This document shows positions 9,060-17,424 of a stretch of 64,000 nt of DNA, piece by piece. The notes beneath the pieces are model-generated. The model was not told the DNA's origin. It saw only the letters and a program-made list of their open reading frames with translations, and searched no databases. The DNA comes from Clostridium sp. Lineage in GTDB: Bacteria > Bacillota > Clostridia > Clostridiales > Clostridiaceae. Made by a program: the position numbers and the translations under genes. The stretch lies in contig NZ_JAGHFX010000010.1 of assembly GCF_017888565.1 (NCBI RefSeq), positions 1 to 64,000 on the forward strand, given 5' to 3'. The first letter of the stretch is position 1, and the number at the start of each line of letters is the position of its first letter.

Positions 9060-10469
9060 ATGAAAAAAATTATTGCTGTTACAGGTTGTCCAACTGGGAT
9101 TGCACATACTTTTATGGCAGAAGAATCATTAAAAAAAGCTGCTAAAGAAATGGGGATTGAAATTAAAGTTGAAACTAATGGAGCTATTGGTGTAGAAAAT
9201 GAATTAACAGAAAAAGATATAAAAGAAGCAGATGGAGTTATAATAGCATCAGATAAAGATGCCAGGGCAGATAGATTTATTGGCAAACCAATTATAGAAA
9301 CTTCTGTTCAAGATGGTATACGTAAACCAAAAGAACTTATTCAAGCAATATTAGATGGAAAAGCTCAAATTAAGAAGTCAACAACACAAAGAAGTGAAAA
9401 TACTAATGAAAAAACAGAAAAGAAAAATGAAGTTATAGGAAAAGAATCATTTGGTAGAAGTATATATAAGCACTTAATGAATGGTGTTTCACATATGTTA
9501 CCATTTGTTGTTGCAGGTGGTGTATTAATAGCAATATCTTTTTTATGGGGAATATACTCAGCAGATCCAGCCTCAGACCAATATAATAAAATTGCTGCTA
9601 TGCTTAAGGGGATAGGTGGAACAGCATTTTCAATGATAGTACCAATATTTACAGCTTTCATTGCATCATCAATTGCAGGCAGATCAGGAATGGTTGCAGG
9701 GTTTGTTGGTGGATTAATAGCAGATGCAACAGGAGCAGGCTTTATAGGAGGAATAATAGCAGGATTCTTTGCAGGATATTTAATGCTAGGATTAATTAAA
9801 ATGTTAGCAGGACTACCAAGACAATTTGAAGGTCTAAAATCAATCTTTTTATTACCTATACTTGGAATACTTGCAACAGGAATATTAATGACATTACTAG
9901 GAGAACCTGTATCATATATAAATAATTCAGTAATGGATTGGCTTGCATCATTAGAATCAGCAAATCCAATACTTTTAGGATTAGTAATAGGATGTATGTC
10001 AGCATTCGACTTTGGAGGACCAGTTAATAAAGCAGCATACATTACAGGAACAATGCTTTTATCACAAGGAAATTACTATTTCATGGCTGGAGTTTCAGCA
10101 GCATGTATAACACCACCTTTAGTAATAGCATTAGCAACAACAATATTTAAAAAACAATTTAATGAAGAAGATAGAGCAGCAGGATTAGTTAACTATATTT
10201 TAGGATTTACCCATATAACAGAAGGAGCAATACCATTTGCTGCTAAAGACCCACTAAGAGTAATTCCTATATTAATGGTAGGATCATCTATATCATCTAT
10301 ATTAACTTATTTAATGAAAGTTCAAGTGCCTGCACCTCATGGTGGATTCTTAATACTTCCAATTGTTGAAAAACCATTCATTTGGGTAGGATGCATATTA
10401 ATTGGATCATTAGTTGGAGCTATTTTATATGGATTATACAAAACACACTTAAATAAAAAAGCAGCCTAA
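9060..10469 (+). CDS. fruA: PTS fructose-family transporter EIIBC
   Basis: 469 residues. EIIB domain at 1-100 with the phospho-cysteine motif CPTGIAHTFMAEESL (Cys at about 10), a charged linker (about 105-135), then EIIC (about 140-465) with about nine membrane segments and the FDFGGPVNKAAY motif (about 320) of the fructose/mannitol EIIC class. It imports and C1-phosphorylates a ketohexose. EIIA is separate (next gene). Start abuts the kinase stop, with AGGGAGG in the kinase end. With a GatY aldolase this matches the tagatose operon arrangement known from Bacillus licheniformis. Confidence 0.88.
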   Translation: MKKIIAVTGCPTGIAHTFMAEESLKKAAKEMGIEIKVETNGAIGVENELTEKDIKEADGVIIASDKDARADRFIGKPIIETSVQDGIRKPKELIQAILDGKAQIKKSTTQRSENTNEKTEKKNEVIGKESFGRSIYKHLMNGVSHMLPFVVAGGVLIAISFLWGIYSADPASDQYNKIAAMLKGIGGTAFSMIVPIFTAFIASSIAGRSGMVAGFVGGLIADATGAGFIGGIIAGFFAGYLMLGLIKMLAGLPRQFEGLKSIFLLPILGILATGILMTLLGEPVSYINNSVMDWLASLESANPILLGLVIGCMSAFDFGGPVNKAAYITGTMLLSQGNYYFMAGVSAACITPPLVIALATTIFKKQFNEEDRAAGLVNYILGFTHITEGAIPFAAKDPLRVIPILMVGSSISSILTYLMKVQVPAPHGGFLILPIVEKPFIWVGCILIGSLVGAILYGLYKTHLNKKAA

Positions 10470-10496
10470 TTAAATACAAGTTAAGAGGGGATAATT

Positions 10497-10937
10497 ATGG
10501 AATTAAAAGACTTAATCAAAGAAAGTACAATAAAACTACAACTCGATGCTAAAGATAAAAATTCAGTTTTAGATGAAATGATTAAACTATTAGTTGATGA
10601 TAATGTAGTAACTGATAAAAATAAATTTAAAAAAGACATTTTAGCAAGAGAAGAATTAAGTAATACAGGAATTGGTTTTGAAATAGCAATTCCACATGCA
10701 AAATCAAAAGCAGTAAAAGAAGCAAGAATAGCTATAGGGATAACTAATAATGGAATAGATTACGGATCAATAGATGGACAAGATATAAAAATGATATTTA
10801 TGATTGCAGTTAGCGAAGACCAAAGCGATTTGCATTTAAAAGCTTTAGCTAACCTATCAAGAAAACTAATGCATGATGAATTTAGAGAAAGCATTTTAAA
10901 TGCGAAAACTGAGATGGAAATAATAGATATGTTATAA
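10497..10937 (+). CDS. PTS EIIA component, fructose family
   Basis: 146-residue EIIA of the PtsN/FruA type. The phosphorylated histidine lies in AIPHAKSK (about residue 62), preceded by the usual GIGFEIA region. Receives phosphate from HPr and passes it to the EIIB cysteine of the neighbouring transporter. Last gene of the operon, 27 bp behind EIIBC with an AGGGG site. Confidence 0.88.
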   Translation: MELKDLIKESTIKLQLDAKDKNSVLDEMIKLLVDDNVVTDKNKFKKDILAREELSNTGIGFEIAIPHAKSKAVKEARIAIGITNNGIDYGSIDGQDIKMIFMIAVSEDQSDLHLKALANLSRKLMHDEFRESILNAKTEMEIIDML

Positions 10938-11024
10938 AAATTAAAAAAAGAAGGCTTAAAGTAAATTAAAAGTTTAAGTTGGAAGTTAAAATATAAAAAG
11001 TTTTATAATAGAATAATATATTTG

Positions 11025-11070
11025 AAAAGAACATGTTCGCTTTTTTAGGAGTGGATATGTTCTTTTTTGT
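11025..11070 (+). terminator. terminator of the PTS operon
   Basis: AAAAGAACAT (11025-11034) pairs with ATGTTCTTTT (11057-11066), followed by T residues. It ends the operon about 90 bp after the EIIA stop. Confidence 0.8.
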
Positions 11071-11534
11071 GGAGCAAAATTATATTAACCTACAGCTTAT
11101 ATTCTTAGAAATTTTAAATACAAACACTAATATATTTATTTCTCCGAAAGGAGCATTTTGAAATATTTATAATGTTTCAAAACTTATTATATTTTCTTAT
11201 CATTTTTTAAATTTACAAGGATCTAACGAAACGCTAGCCACTTGTAAACTATTGATTTTAATAGCTCATAGAACATTTAGAAGGAAATTATATATATTAT
11301 TCAACTATACAGAAAATTAAAGATTTTAATAATCACTAATAAATTAACTCTCAATAATAACTACATTGATTTATAAAAATAAAACTATTTTATAATTAGG
11401 CTTAAGTAAATTTAATTAAGTGCTATAGTTAATTTATAATGTCACTATTTAAATTGAACATTTTATTTGTTGTAATATTTTTACTTAAAAGGTATAATAT
11501 ATGTACATTTTGTTAATACATAGGGAGAAGTATT
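11071..11534. other. gene-free AT-rich stretch with a strong hairpin
   Basis: No coding frame of note. Contains an inverted repeat at 11212-11248: TTTACAAG with CTTGTAAA, closing an inner CTAACG/CGCTAG arm around an AAA loop. It has no T run, so it is not an obvious terminator. It also holds one copy (11408-11450) of an element shared with the region before the HNH gene at 14615. A TATAAT at about 11495 and AGGGAGAAG before the next ATG suggest the promoter of the following gene. Confidence 0.5.
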
Positions 11535-12206
11535 ATGTCTAAAGATGATGATTATATTTACAGTTATATTGATAAAAAAATGGTTAAAGCAAATGATAAA
11601 CATAAATTTGATAACGAAAGATACAAAAATAGAAAAAGAAACTCATTAAGTGTTATTGGAGCAATAACACTTGGAATTGCTTCAGGGATTTTAGTATTAA
11701 GCTTTATAATTTCTAAAGATATAGGAAAGGAAATTGGTAATATAGAATCAAATAATGTTTTAAAATCAGTTTTACCTAAAAGCAACACTAAAGTAGAAAA
11801 TATGAGTAATTTTCTAAATACATCTAATAGTATGGTAACAGAAACTAATGCTATCCTAAAAAATATGATTAGTACTTATTCAAATAAAGATTTCTCAGAA
11901 TCAACAAAAAATAACTTAGAAAATTCTTTAGTAAAATTAAATGATTATGACTTAAATCAATTTGATGGAAATGAATATACAAAATTAAAAAATAAGCTTG
12001 ATGAACATATTAACATAATAAAAAATTGTGTTGAGTATTATTCTGTACTTACTAGTCAAAGTAATGAGGCTTCTAATTATATAAACAAGCTTATTGAACA
12101 AAAAAGAGTTTTAGGTGATTCATATATTGAGGATGTAAAAGATACATTAAATAAGGCTGGATTTAAATATGAGATTTTAGATGATGGTACTATTAAATTT
12201 TATTAG
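11535..12206 (+). CDS. hypothetical protein with one membrane segment
   Basis: 223 residues, function not recognised. A lysine/aspartate-rich N-terminus (about 1-37) precedes one hydrophobic segment (about 38-60, SVIGAITLGIASGILVLSF). An Asn/Ser/Lys-rich probably helical extracytoplasmic part follows, with many predicted coiled-coil-like heptads (about 75-200). Topology suggests a cytoplasmic N-terminus and an outside C-terminus. Good AGGGAGAAG site. It is followed 66 bp later by a NERD nuclease-domain protein, with which it may form a unit. Confidence 0.7.
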   Translation: MSKDDDYIYSYIDKKMVKANDKHKFDNERYKNRKRNSLSVIGAITLGIASGILVLSFIISKDIGKEIGNIESNNVLKSVLPKSNTKVENMSNFLNTSNSMVTETNAILKNMISTYSNKDFSESTKNNLENSLVKLNDYDLNQFDGNEYTKLKNKLDEHINIIKNCVEYYSVLTSQSNEASNYINKLIEQKRVLGDSYIEDVKDTLNKAGFKYEILDDGTIKFY

Positions 12207-12272
12207 AAGAATAAATTGAATTATTGTATTAACATAAAAATATAAAAGTATAAGATCAAAAGGAGTTAATAA

Positions 12273-12872
12273 ATGTTTTTTTCAATAATAATTTTAATAA
12301 TATTGATCTATCTAACAGTTAATAGTTCAAAAATTAAAGGTGTAAAAGGGGAAAAAAGAGTAAATTTAATTTTGAAAGATATTCCTAATTCTAAGGTTTT
12401 AAATGATATAATGTTGAAAACTCAAATGGGGACAAGTCAAATTGATCATATCTTGATAAATTCAAAAGGTATATTTGTAATTGAAACTAAAAATTATGAT
12501 GGATGGATCTTTGGAAATGAAAAATCTAAATATTGGACGCAAATTATATATAAAAAGAAAAGTAAATTTTTAAATCCAATAAGACAAAATTATGGTCATA
12601 TTAAAGCTATAGAAGAATACTTACCAAACAAAAAGGAAATGTTTCATTCTACCATAGTTTTTAGCAATAAGTGTGAATTTAAAAAATTAGAAGTGACAAC
12701 ACACGTATTAAAGGTAAGAGAACTAAAAAAATTCTTAAATGAATTTAAAAGTAATATTACTTTAACTAACGCTGATATAAATTATTATTTCATGATTCTG
12801 CAAAAAAATAATATTACTGATGAGGTTGAAAGAAAAAAACATATAAAGAGAATTCGAGAATCTAATACATAG
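12273..12872 (+). CDS. NERD (nuclease-related) domain protein
   Basis: 199 residues. An N-terminal membrane anchor (residues 1-18, FFSIIILIILIYLTVNS) is followed by a NERD domain: GVKGEKRVNLILK (about 24-36), QIDHILINSKGIFVIETKNYDGWIFG with the D...E-x-K nuclease core (about 56-82), and the QNYGHIKAIEEYL region (about 108). NERD domains share the restriction-endonuclease fold and occur in DNA-processing and defence proteins, often membrane-tethered; the function here is unknown. AAAGGAG precedes the ATG. Confidence 0.8.
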   Translation: MFFSIIILIILIYLTVNSSKIKGVKGEKRVNLILKDIPNSKVLNDIMLKTQMGTSQIDHILINSKGIFVIETKNYDGWIFGNEKSKYWTQIIYKKKSKFLNPIRQNYGHIKAIEEYLPNKKEMFHSTIVFSNKCEFKKLEVTTHVLKVRELKKFLNEFKSNITLTNADINYYFMILQKNNITDEVERKKHIKRIRESNT

Positions 12873-12994
12873 TCTTAACATAAAGTTATTTAAATATCTC
12901 TAATATAATTCTTTAAATTGTTATAGTATATAATCTATATAATTATTGAGGCTTAAAATAATAATAAATTTAAGTAAATAATAGTGAATCCATT

Positions 12995-13034
12995 AAAGTT
13001 ATGTGAAACTATAGCGGTTAAGCATAACTTTTTT
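12995..13034 (+). terminator. rho-independent terminator, repeat hairpin copy 3
   Basis: AAAGTTATG (12995-13003) with CATAACTTT (13023-13031) and a T run. Near-identical to the hairpins at 1918 and 5580, including the TGAAACTAT loop start, but with no permease remnant in front of it. The 120 bp between the NERD gene and this hairpin, and the 155 bp after it, show no gene. Confidence 0.75.
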
Positions 13035-13190
13035 AGATGTAAACAAATTCAAGACTATATTTATTAATAAAGATAAAATATGGTAAAATACTTATTATAG
13101 AATAGTGAAAAGTACAAAGAAATTGGCAATAAAAGAATAAGTATATATTTTAGAGTCCATATTGAAAATCAATTATAAGAGGTAAAAAGG

Positions 13191-13499
13191 ATGAAAATAT
13201 ACAATAAATTAATAAGAGATAGAATACCAGAAATAATAACAGCAGATGATAAAATATGTGAAATAGAAATAGTTAGTGGAATAGAAAAGCAAGAACTTTT
13301 AGAAAAGAAATTATTAGAAGAAGTAAATGAATATTTAGAAGATAAAAACCTAGAAGAGCTTGCAGATATTATGGAAGTGCTATTTGGACTTGCAAATGAA
13401 CTAGGATATAGTGAAGAAGATTTAATAAAGAAAAGAAATGAAAAGCTAAAAGAGCGTGGTGGATTTAAAGAAGGAATAATATTAAAGAGCGTGAAATAA
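13191..13499 (+). CDS. MazG-like phosphoribosyl-ATP pyrophosphohydrolase family protein
   Basis: 102 residues, one all-alpha NTP-PPase domain. It begins MKIYNKLIRDRIPEI, the start typical of the stand-alone clostridial/bacillary house-cleaning pyrophosphohydrolases. The Mg-binding pattern LLEEVNEYL (about 45-53) then EELADIMEV (about 58-66) is present. Probably hydrolyses non-canonical nucleoside triphosphates rather than acting in histidine synthesis, since it has no His-pathway neighbours. It sits among restriction-type genes. Confidence 0.8.
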   Translation: MKIYNKLIRDRIPEIITADDKICEIEIVSGIEKQELLEKKLLEEVNEYLEDKNLEELADIMEVLFGLANELGYSEEDLIKKRNEKLKERGGFKEGIILKSVK

Positions 13500-13562
13500 A
13501 TTTCTATTTAAAGGTACAAAAATAAATTAATGACTATTTTCAAAATACATGGAGGTATAAAA

Positions 13563-14468
13563 ATGGGATTACCAAAATACTATGAAATGCACAAACCTTT
13601 TTTAGAATACTTAAAAGATGGCAAATTACACACATTGAAAGAATTAAAGCAATTTATAAGTAAATATTTCAATTTAACAGAAGAAGAACTTTTAGAGTTA
13701 CTACCTAGTGGAAGGCAAACAGTATTTATTAATCGTATTGGATGGGCAAGAACTTATTTAAAGAAATCTGGTTTAATTGATAGTCCTGCAAGAGCTTCAT
13801 TTATTATTACTAATGATGGGTTAGAAGTTCTTAAAGATAATCCAGATGTTATTGATAGTAATTACTTAATGAAGTTCGAGAGTTTCAGAGAATTTCAAGG
13901 TGTAGTTATAGATATAAAAAATAATAATGAGACATCAAATGATATTAACAATACACCTGATGATACTTTTGAAGATTCATTTAGAAAAATTAACAAAAGT
14001 TTAGCAGAAGATCTTCTTGCAGAAGTAATAAAACTTTCGCCAACAGCATTTGAACAAATGGTTATTGATTTACTTTCAAAAATGGGATATGGTTCCTTTG
14101 AAAATGCTGGGAAGACAACTGCTACTACTGGAGATGAAGGTATTGATGGCATTATAATGGAAGACAAACTTGGATTTAATTTAATTTATATTCAAGCAAA
14201 GAAATGGGAGTTGAATAGCAAAGTAGGGAGACCAGATGTACAAAGTTTTGTTGGGGCCATATCTGGTAAAGGTGGTAAAGGTCTATTTGTTACAACTGCA
14301 AAATTTTCAAAACAAGCTATTGAGTATGCGAAAAATCAGCATATTATACTAATCGATGGCGAGAAATTATCAAATCTCATGATTGAACATAATTTTGGGG
14401 TTACAGTAAAAAAAGTTTTTGAAATTAAAGCAATTGACACCGATGTGTTTAATGAATATTTAGAGTAA
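13563..14468 (+). CDS. mrr: Mrr-type restriction endonuclease
   Basis: About 301 residues. An N-terminal winged-helix Mrr_N domain (about 1-95, with LPKYYEMHKPFLEYLKDGK) is followed by a linker and a C-terminal Mrr_cat domain (about 155-290). The restriction-fold core is visible as AFEQMVIDLLSKMGY, GDEGIDGIIMED, IYIQAKKW (the Q-x-K strand) and KGLFVTTAKFS. Mrr proteins cut methylated DNA (type IV restriction) as single-gene systems. ATG 13563 is preferred because GGAGGT at 13552-13557 precedes it; an in-frame ATG at 13530 lacks a site. Confidence 0.88.
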   Translation: MGLPKYYEMHKPFLEYLKDGKLHTLKELKQFISKYFNLTEEELLELLPSGRQTVFINRIGWARTYLKKSGLIDSPARASFIITNDGLEVLKDNPDVIDSNYLMKFESFREFQGVVIDIKNNNETSNDINNTPDDTFEDSFRKINKSLAEDLLAEVIKLSPTAFEQMVIDLLSKMGYGSFENAGKTTATTGDEGIDGIIMEDKLGFNLIYIQAKKWELNSKVGRPDVQSFVGAISGKGGKGLFVTTAKFSKQAIEYAKNQHIILIDGEKLSNLMIEHNFGVTVKKVFEIKAIDTDVFNEYLE

Positions 14469-14614
14469 TAAGCTTTTAGTAATATACAATTATTATGAAG
14501 CAAAAAATGATATTAAATTTAATTAAGATACTATAGTTAATCTCTAATATCATTATTAATTTATCTAACTAGCGAGTTTTAATATTAAAACAGATTTAAA
14601 TGGAGATAGAATTT

Positions 14615-15811
14615 ATGTATATAAATAAAGTACAACATGAATTAAATAAAGATACTCATATAGAAGAAAAAGGTATCATTTTAAATAGTAATGAAATGAT
14701 TTTATATAATTTACCTAGTTCTAGTAATGTAGATACAAAAATATTTGCTAGGTTATTAGAAGATAGTAGAGTAGTTGCAAGCTATAAAATGTATTGGCTT
14801 TTAGGTATTTTAGAAGAAGTGAATTTAGGTAATATTGAAATAACCTTTAAAAGATTAGTTGCACGAATGTTAACAGCAGCATGGTACCCGACTTTGCAAT
14901 ATAAACTATATTTTGGACAATTTGATAATTTAGTAAAATCAATAAATTACATATCAAGTATATACAGTGTGCCTACTAATATTAATAATAATGAATTATT
15001 AGAATTTATTTGTAGTCTTGATGATAATATATTAAATAAGCAAATGAAGGATTTAACAAACAATGTTCCATATATGCTTTTAACTCCTTTTTTTGATGAT
15101 AAAATAAAAGGAACTTCTAGCTCAAAAAGAGTTAGAAAAATAATAGAATTATCTTTAAGTGAGTCAGGTGTTTTATATAAGATAATTAAAGATAGCAATA
15201 ATATAGTTATGGATGAAGATTGGGCAATCTATATGAAAAGTAATTATAAGGTAATAAAATCTTGGATATATTATAAGTTAAGTTGTTTCTTACAAAAAAG
15301 AAATCCAAATGTACCAGCAATTATATTCAAATTAGATCCACCTATATGCAGAAATTTATCTAAAGCAACAAGAATATGGACAAGTATTATTGCAGATAGA
15401 AATGTTAAAGACATTTATACAGAAAGAGAGTTTTCGCAGGAAAATTATGATGAACTAGGAGTTTTGAGTATAGATCACTTTATTCCTTGGAGCTTTGTAA
15501 TGCATGATGAGATGTGGAACTTAGTACCTACCTTTAAAAATATAAATAGTAGTAAAAGTGATAAACTTTTAAGATACGAAAATTATATAGATGATTTTTG
15601 TGATATACAGTATGAAGCATTTTCTTTTATGTGTGATAACAATAAGAAAAAGGATTTAGAGCCGTACGTAGATATTTTGAGGTTAGAAAATCCATTAGAT
15701 TTTTATAAATATAAAGGAAAAGAAGGTTTTTCAGAAAAACTAAAACTAAGTATAGCTCCAATATATAAAATAGCTGTAAATCAGGGGTTTAGTGTTATTG
15801 ATAAGTTATAG
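14615..15811 (+). CDS. HNH endonuclease domain protein
   Basis: About 398 residues. The N-terminal two thirds are not recognised. Near residue 285-325 is an HNH core LSIDHFIPWSFVMHDEMWNL, continuing VPTFKNINSSKSDKL: the DHF.PW..., N and NSSKSDKL residues fit HNH proteins that accompany restriction and anti-phage genes. No partner ATPase or methylase is adjacent. ATG 14615 is preferred, with TGGAGAT at 14601-14607 as site; an in-frame ATG at 14600 overlaps that site. Its upstream element (14515-14557) resembles that before the gene at 11535. Confidence 0.75.
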   Translation: MYINKVQHELNKDTHIEEKGIILNSNEMILYNLPSSSNVDTKIFARLLEDSRVVASYKMYWLLGILEEVNLGNIEITFKRLVARMLTAAWYPTLQYKLYFGQFDNLVKSINYISSIYSVPTNINNNELLEFICSLDDNILNKQMKDLTNNVPYMLLTPFFDDKIKGTSSSKRVRKIIELSLSESGVLYKIIKDSNNIVMDEDWAIYMKSNYKVIKSWIYYKLSCFLQKRNPNVPAIIFKLDPPICRNLSKATRIWTSIIADRNVKDIYTEREFSQENYDELGVLSIDHFIPWSFVMHDEMWNLVPTFKNINSSKSDKLLRYENYIDDFCDIQYEAFSFMCDNNKKKDLEPYVDILRLENPLDFYKYKGKEGFSEKLKLSIAPIYKIAVNQGFSVIDKL

Positions 15812-16042
15812 ATTATAAGATTAATATAAGATTAATATAAAATAAGAATCAAATAATAATACAAGTTAATACATATTAATATATATTTTTAATAATCTAA
15901 CTCGAAAACAAGTTAACTATTAAAGACTTAAGTGAAATATGCAATTTTTTGGATATTAATTTAAAGATATAAAGTGAGTAAAAAATTATATATAATTATT
16001 TATATCTAAATAATACTGTATTTAAAGACTTAATATAAAAAG

Positions 16043-16076
16043 GTTGTATCAGATCCTCCAATCAATCTGATACAAC
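16043..16076 (-). terminator. terminator of the antirepressor gene
   Basis: Perfect 12-bp stem GTTGTATCAGAT / ATCTGATACAAC with a 10-base loop. On the minus strand it is followed by a T run, so it ends the antirepressor transcript about 6 bp after the stop. Confidence 0.85.
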
Positions 16077-16081
16077 TCCTT

Positions 16082-16825
16082 CTATTTCTCAATCAAAGGA
16101 ACAATCCCAAGCTTTTCCTTCAACAATTCATATATAAAAACCCGTCCTTTTTCAGTCCAGTGGGTTACTATTGTATATTTTTCATCAGAGATATTTAATG
16201 TTTTAGAACTTGTATATCCCTGTGGTGCGTATTCTTGATATAAAACCCATTTATCTGAAATCCTGTATTGTACTCTTAATGAATTAAGGATTTTATTCAT
16301 TTGAATTCCTGACATTCCATAGTCCTTTGCAATAATTGTTATAGGTATTAATAATTTACTATTTAGAACTTTATCATGGTAATTTACCTTTTCTTTAGAT
16401 TCTTCAAGTTCAAACATTAATTGTTGTCTTTCTTCTTTTAATTCAGCAAGCAACTTTTCTAAAGTAGTTGGTTCTTTTAATCCATCTTCTATTACTTTAT
16501 CTGTAGCATAAATTCCCTTAGACCTTATTGATGGAAGTATTTCATCAAAAACCCAGCTTTCAAATTTTTCAGCATAAGGTAATTTAGAATGAACAATAAG
16601 TCTAAATAAATCACCTTCTGGTATGAAACTAACATCTTGATTACCGCCTATTGTAGCAATTTTATATTTGATAGAATGTTTACAATGTCTATTCAAAGCT
16701 GCTCGTGCATTTGAATATCCAAGCATTGATGCACATTGAACAGCTTGAAAATAATCCTTTCCATCAAGCTCTAGTATATTCATTTCTCCAAAGGTGTCAT
16801 TTTTGAAAATTTCCATTTTTTCCAT
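16082..16825 (-). CDS. phage antirepressor (BRO-N + KilAC domains)
   Basis: About 247 residues. N-terminal BRO domain (about 1-105: EIFKNDTFGEMNILELDGK, AASMLGYSNARAALNRHCK-like core, FIPEGDLFRLIVHSKLPYAE, FESWVFDEILPSIRS). A coiled region with repeated Glu/Leu (about 120-150) and a C-terminal KilAC/ANT DNA-binding domain (about 155-245, with MSGIQMNKIL, GRVFIYELL) follow. Such proteins counter phage repressors. No other phage gene is near, so it is an orphan of a lost prophage or a moron. ATG 16825 is preferred: the upstream ATG (16846) lies inside the GAGAGGA ribosome binding site. Confidence 0.85.
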   Translation of the reverse strand: MEKMEIFKNDTFGEMNILELDGKDYFQAVQCASMLGYSNARAALNRHCKHSIKYKIATIGGNQDVSFIPEGDLFRLIVHSKLPYAEKFESWVFDEILPSIRSKGIYATDKVIEDGLKEPTTLEKLLAELKEERQQLMFELEESKEKVNYHDKVLNSKLLIPITIIAKDYGMSGIQMNKILNSLRVQYRISDKWVLYQEYAPQGYTSSKTLNISDEKYTIVTHWTEKGRVFIYELLKEKLGIVPLIEK

Positions 16826-16862
16826 ATTTTTAATCCTCTCTTTCATATAAAATTTATTTTTT

Positions 16863-16893
16863 TAAAGGGAGTCGCGTTTTGCGACCCCCTTTA
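16863..16893. repeat. GC-rich inverted repeat before the antirepressor
   Basis: AAAGGGAGTCGC and GCGACCCCCTTT pair across a GTTTT loop with one wobble. On either strand the following bases are not a T run, so it is not a standard terminator. It would fold in the 5' leader of the antirepressor mRNA, 37 bases before the start. Confidence 0.7.
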
Positions 16894-17024
16894 GAATCCT
16901 TTATTTTACAAGTATAAAGGGGCATTTTAATAAATTTTTTCATTTATTAAATATGCAGAAAGTAGAAGTTTTTAAAAAAATCCATATATTTATTTTTTAT
17001 TTTCATTATATTTTTCTTAATTAA

Positions 17025-17241
17025 ATAAAAAAGAGTAATTCAGAAAGTACTGTAACTATTAATAACATTAAACCAGATAATTTTGTGTTTACAGATATTC
17101 CTGAATTTAATGCAATTTATGTTTCAAGTAGTACATTAACTATAAATAATAACACCTATTAACGGAGAGGTTATCGAAAGACATCCTACTAGAGATAGTA
17201 GTAGTAGTACTAATGCAACCTTGATAGAGCTATCTTTATAA
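17025..17241 (+). pseudogene. remnant of an unrecognised gene, frameshifted
   Basis: A frame open after a stop at 17022 reads KKSNSESTVTINNIKPDNF, then VFTDIPEFNAIYVSSSTLTI and ends at 17160-17162. Overlapping it, another frame reads on from 17155 (PINGEVIERHPTRDSSSSTN) to a TAA at 17239-17241. The two join naturally with one frameshift, giving a Ser/Thr/Asn-rich tail. There is no start codon or ribosome binding site. It may be the 3' end of a spore-surface or phage structural gene, but the family is not recognised. The 183 bp that follow hold the leader of the next gene. Confidence 0.4.
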
Positions 17242-17334
17242 ATATTCTGCCAAATAAAGTAGTGAAAAGTCTAAAAGATGAAAAGAGGGGGGAGGATTTA
17301 TTTTCACATTATGTAGATATTTTAATTTAGAAAT

Positions 17335-17352
17335 ATGCACAAAAATGTGCAT
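17335..17352. promoter_or_regulatory. palindrome upstream of the first CsxC-like gene
   Basis: ATGCACA-AAAA-TGTGCAT, a perfect 7-bp inverted repeat, about 70 bp before the start codon. An A/T-only -10-like segment follows it at 17357-17372. It could be the operator of a sporulation regulator. Confidence 0.35.
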
Positions 17353-17424
17353 TTTAAATATTATATAATATAGGGTTTCACTAACAATATTTTAACTAGA
17401 TTAAACTATGGAGGAAGTGTTATT

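Noticed and set aside
9365..10042. 225-codon open frame on the minus strand inside the EIIBC gene
   Set aside because: It is the shadow of a strongly coding plus-strand gene; no start site with ribosome binding site and no protein-like features.
16863..16893. terminator upstream of the antirepressor
   Set aside because: Neither strand has a T run directly behind the stem, so it is listed as a repeat, not a terminator.
17205..17215. AGT trinucleotide repeat (AGTAGTAGTAGT)
   Set aside because: Only four to five units within a gene remnant that codes for serines; no sign of a larger tandem repeat.
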